From Talpa occidentalis (Eukaryota > Chordata > Mammalia > Eulipotyphla > Talpidae): a stretch of DNA of 64,000 nt. The stretch is from assembly GCF_014898055.3 (NCBI RefSeq), contig NW_023604295.1:67047730-67111729 (forward strand), in the 5' to 3' direction. The translations under genes and the position numbers were made by a program. This document shows, piece after piece, positions 57,101 through 64,000 of this stretch. Every line of letters begins with the position of its first letter. Positions within the stretch are counted from its first letter, which is position 1. The notes under the pieces were generated by a model. The model worked only from the letters and a program-made list of their open reading frames with translations, was not told where the DNA came from and did no database searches.

Positions 57101-60100
57101 ATTTCTATTCCATATCACCTCTAATTATTATGTTCAGCAAATGAAACCTAGTTTTCCTTTTAAGAAATAATGAAACACCAAAGCAATGAGGGTTTTGTGT
57201 GTCTGTATTATGTGTAAAGAAGGCAGAAATTATTAGACTCTTTTATAATTATCATTTATGATTTCACCTAATAGCACTTGAAGGGTAGATACTCTCATAC
57301 CACATTCTAAGCCACGTGATTGCTAGGTAAACTTAGTGTTTTTATGGCCTAATAACTTCTAAGTTATTTTTCAAATGTTTAGAAATAATACTCATGCAAT
57401 ACCATGTTAGCACCCCCATAATGAAATAATCAGGTGTAAATTTAACAAAATATGTACAAGATTTACATGAGGAAAATTACAAAACTCTGGTGAATGAAAT
57501 AAAGCAACTAAATAGAGAAGTACAACATTTCAGGAGATTGGAATACTCAATATTGTCAATATCTCAACATTGGGCCTCCCTGGTAACCTCATGGTTAAGT
57601 CAGTCTCAGCGCTATCACCTCTATGGTCTGAGTTTGAGCCCCAGCCAGGGAGCTAACCCACATGGTGCAGCAGACCTCTCCTGTCTCACCCACTGCTCCC
57701 CTTAGCAGTGTATTTCAGTAGCTCCACCTATTCTGCTCCCCATTCTGTTTGTGGTGATTCTTCTCACCTCCTGTGCCTCTGGTCTACATCCCAGTTCTTC
57801 TACCTAAAAATAAATAAAAATTTTTAAAAACCAAGAATTATTGTATAAAAATAATGGAAAATAGTGGTTTAAATTTCCAAATAACTTTTAAAAAAATTAA
57901 GTCCAAATTCTGCTAATAAATTCTTCTGTCCTCATCTTACTATTTCAATTTCTGTAATAGGAACACTTACCAGATACAGTACATATCCCCATTCTGGAGC
58001 TGTGGAATAAGAAATGATTCACAGAGTTGTAAGGCTAAGAGAGTCTTGCCTTCTTTTTCAGTATTACAGATGATATCAATCCCACTCTTACAATCGGTTT
58101 TCAATAAATGCTATAAGAGGAAAAGAAAAACCCATTCATATTATTAAAAATATCTGAAATGCTATAGGTAATCCAATATACAAGTTGCAATATATGTTTA
58201 AATTAAACGTTCAGAAGAAATTAGATTTCTAGTTTACTCCTACAAAACACAATAAAGAAACATATCAAAATATTTTCATAGTTTCTCTGTATAACACCTA
58301 CTGTTTCCAATGACTTGTTTCAATCTTGTTAAAGTTCTTAACTTATTGGTTAAGTAGTCAGTACAGTAAAATCCTCATGCAATTTCATTTATAAGGTCTT
58401 GGAAACTGATTTCAAGTGAAACAACATAAAATGAAACTAGATCCTTAAATAATGTCATTTTGTTTAACATTGGCCAGGATTTTTTTTCCTTATCAACATG
58501 ATGATATGACAGTAAACCATTATTTGAGCACATGCTTATTACAAAAAGGGTCTTTTATCTTAAAAAAAAAAAAAAGAAGAGTATTTAGTTTCTTGGTATT
58601 TTATGTAAAAGGTAAAAATAATGCCTCTCAGTTTTTATTTGACCTCTGTCATATCAAAAGCTCAACATGGAAAATGCTTATTAATGAGTTTTATTAATTT
58701 AATATTTGTCAGTATCACATTTTAATTCAATGTGAGCTTTAAGAACGGTGCCAAAGAAAACACATCTAGATAATGTAATATTAAAACCTTTGTTATTACT
58801 ATAAAAGGAATTTAACAAGAATGGACAGTTTTTTTTTGGTAGGGTTAAAATGCTAAGAGACAAACATAATCACAGACAGTACCTCCCGTAATAGCTGATC
58901 TTCTACAGGTGACATAAACAGACATGTGAAGAAAGCTTGATGGAAGTACAAGTCTTTACTGATTTCTGGGTGATTTATACAAGATTTAATAAGAGCCATT
59001 GCTTCTGGTATGCGTTCACAAGCTATCAGGTATCTGGCACGTAGTTCAAAGAACAGTGGATTTTCAGAACTTAAATATTTATTCACTATATTAAAAAGAA
59101 AACAGACTCATTACTTTCAAGAAAATATTCTCTCAAACTTTGATTATTATTTGAATCTTTATCACTAAGGTGATAGTAACTTTCGTTACTAAGAATTTGT
59201 AAAAAAGAATATTCAGTTGTTGGGAAAATGGAAATACATGACAAAAAGAGTGTGAGAAATGTTGATTTCTCTTCAGCTCAAAAGTAAAAAACAAGATTAA
59301 AAAAACATGAAATTTTCTTGTTTCAGTTCACTAATATGTCAATGTTTCAAATAACATGGGGACTATAATTTCTTTCTAGCCAAAGATTACATACTTTATC
59401 TTCTGAGTGTTCAATATTTTCATAACTATAAGATTAGATGGCTGGCTCTTAATTTGTAATTAAACCACATTAATTCAGATGAGAGAAATACAATCTGAAT
59501 TAAGGAAAAAGTTAAATCATAAAAGAAATATTTTACTTAACAAAAATCTGAGCTAAAACTTGTGCCAAATAAGACTGCACATATGTTCACATATCACTAA
59601 GAATAATTACTTGTAGCTGCTTTTACACAATTTAAGAACATATAAACACCTTCATCTACATAAGTTTATTAGACCTAACAACAACCTTATGATAGGCTTC
59701 ATAATTATTTTACAGATCACAAAATTGAGTCTCAGAGAGGTCAAATGACTTGCCCAAGAACAAAGAGTAAGTGCAGGACAGAAATCCATATTTCATGATT
59801 TTGAATACAAAAGTGTTTTAATAACTATAGTTATTAAACAGATGTTTAGACAGTAGTTTCAAAAATGCTTATGAGTAAATGTATTATTTGGGGCTCAACA
59901 TTTGCTTTACAATTCTGTTTATAATTTATGATAAGCACACACTGATTATCTGTATAGTTAATGCAAAGATAAACTTCAGACTGGCCTTAACCCTAATGAG
60001 CACCCAAGTTGAATCATTCATGTCAGTGAGGCTCTAGAGCAGCTTCCCCCAAAATGAAGTACACCGTTGTATGTGGGGGGAGTGTTACGAAAGTTACACA

Positions 60101-61702
60101 CACGCACTGCTACCTTCAGGCCATCAACCCTCACACCAACCAACAGAATGTTCTAGCCCCTACCCAGATTAAGCTCTAAAAGCTCTAAAGGCCCAGATTT
60201 CGTCCCCTGTTTTTACTCCATTTGAAGCTCTTTCTCCAGTCTCATAATTTCCTTCAGTATGTCACCCTTGCCTTCCTTGTATAAGAGGAAAAGAAAAACT
60301 TTTAACACTTTTAACTTTTCACATTTCCTCAATATTTCAACTCTTCCTCCTCAGTCCTAACTGCATTCGTTCTTCAGTTTTTAATTCCTTTTTGAGACCC
60401 TCACATTAAGTGCTAGTCTCCTTTGTATCTCTGTGTATGTGCCACTATACCACTGTCAGATATACTCACATATACCTTAGTCTTTTCCTCCAAGTCTTGC
60501 CCTAATTCCCATCTCATTGCCAATGCTTTTGCATTACTTCTAGACTGATCTTTCTTCATCATCCACTACACTTGTATCTATCTGGGATATGTTTGCTCTT
60601 GAGCCCAAGAGTCAAAAGCCCATCTTCACTCAATTTTACTCACAATTCACACTGCATCTCTTAACCTGTGACAAATGGAAAGATCCTAACCTGCTCAACA
60701 CAACTGTGGTGTGAAGTCTTTCTCACCCAGACCAAGGTGTGAATGAATGGCTCCAGAGCTGGGAGTCTTGACCTTTGACCATTTTATAACTGCATCCACA
60801 CTTTTATGATGCTGAGCTTAAACTCTAAGTTTTGATAAGGTTCAGGGGTTGAGAAATAACACTGTAAGCATTTATTAAAAGAATTAACTAAGTGATTGAC
60901 AGAACATCCTGCCTCAAAAGGAAATTTTTATCTACAGGAATCACTATGGATCTAGGTTTGAGAGGAAGTGATGTTGTAGTATGTTACAGGTAGTAAGGGG
61001 ACAATACAGAAATTAACTTCTGTTAATTCCTGAAGTTTGGGAAATACTGCTCTAGAGTATCTGCTGTTGAAAATCATTCAATTAGTAACTCACTCAGTTA
61101 TGCATTCATAATGTGGTCATTCATTCACTGAGCTAGAACCTATATCAAGTACCGGACAGTGGGCTAAGTGTAGGATATTCAGTGATGGTGACAAAAACTG
61201 AAAGTCAGTTTCCTATATACAGGAGCTTCCATGTGCTTAAACTGGGTTTTTGTTATTATTTAAAGGGTGTTCCTACTTACACAGATTTCAAAAATATAAC
61301 AGAAGTAACAAAAATTATCTGTAAATAAGTAACATCTGGATGGTAAATCTGTTAACATTATGAATTCCCATTACTAGACACCTACTCTGATATTAAAAAT
61401 CACTCTTGGGCTAGGTTGGTAATAACATACTTAATGTGAAAATACATTACTTGCATACTCAGTATTATAAAATAAAGAAAAATTACTATTACTGCTCTAG
61501 TTAAGAAAAAGAAATTGTGTTTGCTTCTCACAAATGTTGGTTTTGATTTTGAGTCTCCTGAAGTACCTATCTCCTGAGATGCTGGCTGGGCTTTAAGAAC
61601 AGCTTGCAACACTGGATCTTCCCATGGGCCACCATCTCTAATGATTCGAGTCACCAGTTCCAGATTCACATTTCCATATCTGCGGAGGTGATTCTGGCAT
61701 TC
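46309..61702 (-). CDS. ZNF654: ZNF654 orthologue, six coding exons, 5' end outside window
   Basis: Exons 61702-61567, 59085-58883, 58110-57971, 52467-52326, 49195-46858 and 46316-46309 join in phase into 988 residues, ECQNHLRRYGNVNLEL to FGFDSDDESA. This is ZNF654, the short paralogue of ZNF292 and RLF and presumed a nuclear DNA-binding protein. About 250 helical residues (exons before the large one) precede a zinc-finger region. The fingers include C-X2-C-X11-H-X3-H (HRCMLCNKEFLGG), FSCVICGRKFRNRG, FKCPALGCVRIFKR, CKFCQRQFEDSQHF, YFCLHFNCNESFK, AQCSFPECHELFE and a terminal CCHC-type finger (CGKCLTTYC...H...C). An acidic run (EDEEEEEDEEGDYEEDDYD) and a basic MPKRRKFL lie between fingers. The N-terminal exon should lie beyond 64000. 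Conservation with human is very high from memory. Confidence 0.97.
46317..46857 (-). other. ZNF654 last intron (541 bp)
   Basis: Short intron with GTAAGT donor and TTTTACAG acceptor. It holds an old MIR at about 46650-46775. Confidence 0.88.
46650..46775 (+). repeat. MIR SINE
   Basis: GCAAATTACTTAACCTGTGA, TTCAGTTTCTTGAGCTGTAA and AACAGGAATAGTAGTATCAT are the MIR 3' half, antisense to ZNF654. Confidence 0.8.
46858..49195 (-). CDS. ZNF654: ZNF654 large zinc-finger exon
   Basis: 2338 bp (779 codons plus one base). Acceptor TTTCTTTTTACAG|GTT, donor GATGAAA|GTAAGT. Starts VEEEGLQICVEICGCALQLD and ends FGFDSDDE plus A of a split Ser. Carries all zinc fingers, the acidic segment and the basic motif. 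Reading past the donor gives 38 intronic residues that should not be part of the protein. Confidence 0.97.
49196..52325 (-). other. ZNF654 intron (3.1 kb)
   Basis: Non-coding. An L2-like tail lies at about 50060-50350 and a MER20/hAT-like relic around 51200-51320 (TCTCTCAATTTTTGG ... GATGTTGAGAACTA). Nothing else recognised. Confidence 0.8.
50060..50350 (+). repeat. LINE-2 3' fragment, diverged
   Basis: TTGAATTCCTAAATCACAGG, TTTTTGTATCCTCCTATCG and TAGTGACTTTTGAATAAATG match the order of the L2 3' end. Confidence 0.5.
52326..52467 (-). CDS. ZNF654: ZNF654 exon encoding ELIFIWSKLQL...
   Basis: 142 bp. Acceptor TTTTCATTTACAG|G, donor GATGAG|GTAAAT. It completes the split Trp, then ELIFIWSKLQLKSNPSKQVF to MKIIKDE. 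Too short to stand out as an ORF but phase-perfect with both neighbours. Confidence 0.94.
54142..54170. repeat. (AC)n microsatellite
   Basis: About 14.5 uninterrupted AC units. Likely polymorphic. Confidence 0.95.
54962..54991. repeat. 30-bp perfect palindrome with 2-nt centre
   Basis: ATCCTTTTCTATGT (54962-54975), GG, then ACATAGAAAAGGAT (54978-54991). Fourteen perfect base pairs, able to form a tight hairpin or cruciform. Confidence 0.9.
55720..55880 (+). repeat. MIR SINE
   Basis: TTAGTAGCACAGCCTTTGAG, GGTTTGAATTCTGGCTTCTC, TACTTACTAGTGGAATGGCT and CACTCAGCAAATATTAGCAG are the ordered MIR motifs. Confidence 0.82.
56733..57019 (-). mobile_element. tRNA-derived SINE (antisense, 'GGGACCC' subfamily)
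   Basis: T-rich start, AAAGATTTACTTATTTATTT, GTGGGACCCTTACCGG, and a CCACCAGGGGAGGCCC end. Target-site duplication AAGTGAGGTTATTTTT at 56717-56732 and 57020-57035. Confidence 0.93.
57430..57571 (+). mobile_element. Old L1 ORF2 fragment
   Basis: Reads GVNLTKYVQDLHEENYKTLV in one frame, homologous to [20 protein letters not shown] in the two young L1s, so it is RT-domain ORF2 from an older L1 lineage. It is cut off by the SINE at 57572. Confidence 0.82.
57572..57830 (+). mobile_element. tRNA-derived SINE, diverged
   Basis: GGGCCTCCCTGGTAACCTCA, GAGTTTGAGCCCCAGCCAGG, CTTAGCAGTGTATTTCAGTA and an AAATAAATAAAAATT tail. No convincing target-site duplication. Confidence 0.88.
57971..58110 (-). CDS. 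ZNF654: ZNF654 exon encoding HLLKTDCKSG...
   Basis: 140 bp. Acceptor TTCCTCTTATAG|CAT, donor ATCTG|GTAAGT. Reads HLLKTDCKSGIDIICNTEKE to GDMYCI and TG of a split Trp. Confidence 0.95.
58111..58882 (-). other. ZNF654 intron (772 bp)
   Basis: AT-rich, no repeat or gene recognised. Confidence 0.85.
58883..59085 (-). CDS. ZNF654: ZNF654 exon encoding NKYLSSENPLFF...
   Basis: 203 bp. Acceptor TTTTTAATATAG|TG, donor CGGGAG|GTACTG. It completes the split Val, then NKYLSSENPLFFELRARYLI to EDQLLRE. Confidence 0.95.
59086..61566 (-). other. ZNF654 intron (2.5 kb)
   Basis: Non-coding. An antisense MIR lies at about 59650-59800; a diverged L2/ancient repeat may occupy 61095-61200. The remainder is unassigned. 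Confidence 0.8.
59650..59800 (-). repeat. MIR SINE (antisense)
   Basis: AACCTTATGATAGGCTTCAT, TTTTACAGATCACAAAATTG, AGTCTCAGAGAGGTCAAATG and ACTTGCCCAAGAACAAAGAG are the reverse-complement MIR motifs. Confidence 0.85.
61567..61702 (-). CDS. ZNF654: ZNF654 exon encoding ECQNHLRRYG...
   Basis: 136 bp. Acceptor TTTTTCTCTCCTAG|GAA, donor GAGATAG|GTACTT, phase 0 in and phase 1 out. Reads ECQNHLRRYGNVNLELVTRI to LKAQPASQEI plus G of the next Val. Confidence 0.94.
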
Positions 61703-64000
61703 CTAGGAGAGAAAAATCATTTTGGCTTTGTGAATTTAAAGGGGTTAAAAACTAAACTTGATCATCATTGTCAGTGAAATGACTGATGGTCAATCAGACA
61801 GCTATTAAATTATAAAAGAGAAAGGGTTATTATAGTAACTTACATAGGGTATCAAAACCCCATTAGTCCACAAATAGGCTTTAATGCCAAAGGTTACACA
61901 GTTTATACATAATTGGACTTAGATGATCCCATTATAATAGGGATAAGGTGTAACCTAAGGGAAAAACTTAAGGGATGCATCATTTCTTGGAAAAGAACCA
62001 GGTTGCAAAAATGTAAAACCTAAATATTTAGCTACAATGACAGGCAAGAGCCTGACTATAAGAAGGGGATAGAGTGGTCCCCGCCTAGTGCAGACTTTGG
62101 TTGGCAAGTATACAAGGGTCCCCTGTATATGTATCAGGGCAGGTCCCCTGCCCTGATCCCAAATGAATAATCTTAGTTATGGTAGAAGACTGGAAGATAG
62201 AAATTCTATTCTGCTTTGATGTGTAAGTAGATTTGTAGTCTTGGGATGAAGAAATGTCTAGTTAAAGGAATGAGTCAAGTCTATAATATGACAACGGCAT
62301 CAGATTTAAGATAAAGAGGTACTGGTAAATTGGGCCTTAACTGATAATCTGTGTATATTTTCTAGAATTCTTAATATATCTGAAATGGTTTAACAGAATC
62401 TGTAATCTTATTATAATATGCAATATATATAACAGAAAAGTTTACAAAGTTTAATATTTAGGCGAACTTGGTTTACTGAGTTTATAAATTTGATTTTTTA
62501 GATTTACAAGGTTTAATTGTTTCACTATACTTCTTTCATTCACTGTATACTTTGTTGGGTGTTGTTTTAAAAAATGTTTCAAAGAATTTAACTTGATAAT
62601 TAAAAAGATTAACTGAACACCTACTGCAAGTATAAATACTTTTAAAAATGCAAAAATTGAGTGTAAAGCCTTAAGAAGAAACTATTGAAATTGGCAGTGT
62701 TAAAATTTTGATTAATTCCACCTTAATTTTAAGCAGTTGCCAGAATTTTTCTGTGCTAAAAATTCTGTCAGAAATTAAAACTTAGTAACAACTATAAAAT
62801 GAAGAAAGCTTCGATATATCTTCAAACTTTACTTGCCAGATGAATCATCAAACTACATATTCAAAGTGGCAATAAACTCTACTTTTGTTAAATTGCCAAG
62901 TTCATTCCTCATTAAATGTTCCAAAGTGATTTCTATATGTCACTTTTCATTCCTTATTAAAATATACAAGAAAATGTTTTTTTAAGAAAACAATGCATTA
63001 GAAGAAATCAAATATCAAGATAATTATTCAGTCATATAAATCAAAGGATCATTACATCAGAACATGAAGTTATTTCTAAAAATTTAGTTAGGGTACTCCC
63101 AAATTCAAACCAGCAGGTAAGCAAGTAAAAACCCTATGTATAATGGGCAAGTTACTTAACCTCTCTGTGCTCCTTCAGTTAACTCCTCTGCAAAATAGAT
63201 ATTAAAAACACCTATTTCATAGGATTGTTGTGAGGACTGAATAACAAAGTTTTACAAAGTGCTGGGAAAGTGCCTGACACATAGTAAGCACTTAATGTTA
63301 GCTATTATTTGTTATATTTTAATATTTTGTATAAATACTATAATTTAGGATATCCAGTTGCCTTAGCATAAAATTAATTTCTGCATTTCCACATTGTCAG
63401 AATATTATAGCATTCAGAAAAATTAAAATAAGGGTAAGGTATAAAGTTATTGTTCAGCCAGGCTTCTTTTTACTTCAAGTAACACAGTAACAATCTATAG
63501 TAATGGCTTCATGCTTAAAAACAATTAATCAGTTTCAAACTTCAAGGTAAAAAAACTCCCAAATTACTCTAGACACACATATTGCTGCCCCTAAAATTCA
63601 ACCCATCCTATTTTATGATGGATGAGGTACCAATCATACCACACCATTAGATGTGTGGGACTAAACCTGACATAGACCTAAATCAAGATACGGTGAAATA
63701 GGTCTAGTGTCAATATCCTAAGCTTAGATGAAATTAAGAAACACTATGAGCTCTTGATTTGAAAAAAAGTCCAGATTCCCAGGTCCACATTCAAACCTAA
63801 TGAATCAAAATTTCTAGGACAAAACCCTGAAAATCTGTATATTTAACAACCTTTATCCCATAGTCAACTCTTGGCATACCTGTTTATTGCACCTCCTACA
63901 TCTAGGGTGTACTTTTATAAATGTTTATTGTAATGCCTGTCAAGATATTAAATTTCATTTCTCCAAGATAATTCTAAGTGTGAGTTTATTTTTTGTGTCA
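61703..64000 (-). other. ZNF654 first intron (partial)
   Basis: No exon is found to the right edge, so the N-terminal coding exon lies beyond 64000. It holds a MIR at 63138-63310 and otherwise AT-rich sequence. If CGGBP1 is arranged as in human, the plus strand here is its long 5' intron. Confidence 0.7.
63138..63310 (+). repeat. MIR SINE
   Basis: GGGCAAGTTACTTAACCTCT, CTGTGCTCCTTCAGTTAACT, TTCATAGGATTGTTGTGAGG and GTGCCTGACACATAGTAAGC. A well preserved 3' two thirds of MIR. Confidence 0.92.

Larger units (their letters stand above)
52468..57970 (-). other. ZNF654 intron (5.5 kb)
   Basis: Non-coding. Contains an (AC)n microsatellite, a 30-bp palindrome at 54962-54991, an 18-bp direct repeat CTGACTAGTATAAATTTT near 54635 and 54660, a MIR, two SINEs and an old L1 fragment. 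The small ORFs in it have no coding support. Confidence 0.8.

Overview
This is a mammalian nuclear genomic window. It holds two canonical GT-AG-spliced host genes on the minus strand, embedded in LINE, SINE, DNA-transposon and LTR repeats. About thirteen copies of one tRNA-derived SINE family (a head beginning GGGCCTCCCTGGTGG, a body carrying CCCCTCAGCAGTG, a tail AATAAATCTT plus poly(A)), two nearly full-length L1s and Laurasiatheria-type ancient repeats suggest a bat. A rhinolophoid (horseshoe-bat-like) species is my best guess, because the SINE resembles my memory of the Rhin-1 type. The two L1s look fairly recent, which argues against pteropodid bats, where L1 activity is reported lost. 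The species assignment is inference.

Layout. 1-371: nothing recognised. 380-6734: L1 copy A (minus), broken ORF1 and ORF2. 6743-19792: gene-free, with SINEs, a MaLR LTR, an L2 relic, an 80-bp mariner-type MITE and a 25-nt U6 snRNA insert. 19809-26144: L1 copy B (plus), intact ORF1 and degraded ORF2. 26161-32883: non-coding, including the 3' UTR of C3orf38. 32884-37607: C3orf38 orthologue, three coding exons, minus strand. 37600-38600: CpG-island promoter. 38650-43250: intergenic repeats. 43258-46308: probable ZNF654 3' UTR. 46309-61702: ZNF654 orthologue, six coding exons, minus strand, with the N-terminal exon beyond the right edge. 61703-64000: ZNF654 first intron.

The order ZNF654 then C3orf38 on one strand matches human 3p11. 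In human, CGGBP1 is transcribed the opposite way from a promoter shared with C3orf38 and runs antisense across ZNF654. If this is conserved, the CpG island at 37.6-38.1 kb is a bidirectional promoter, and the plus strand from there to the right edge lies in a long 5' intron of CGGBP1. No CGGBP1 coding sequence is in the window.

I found no unknown multi-gene system. The most unusual items are: a tailless U6 fragment between perfect 17-bp target-site duplications; a MADE1-like 80-bp palindromic MITE; a short 3' transduction on L1 copy A; a three-heptad length difference in the L1 ORF1p coiled coil; L1 antisense 5'-UTR ORFs kept in both copies; and an open frame directly after, and in phase with, the ZNF654 stop codon.
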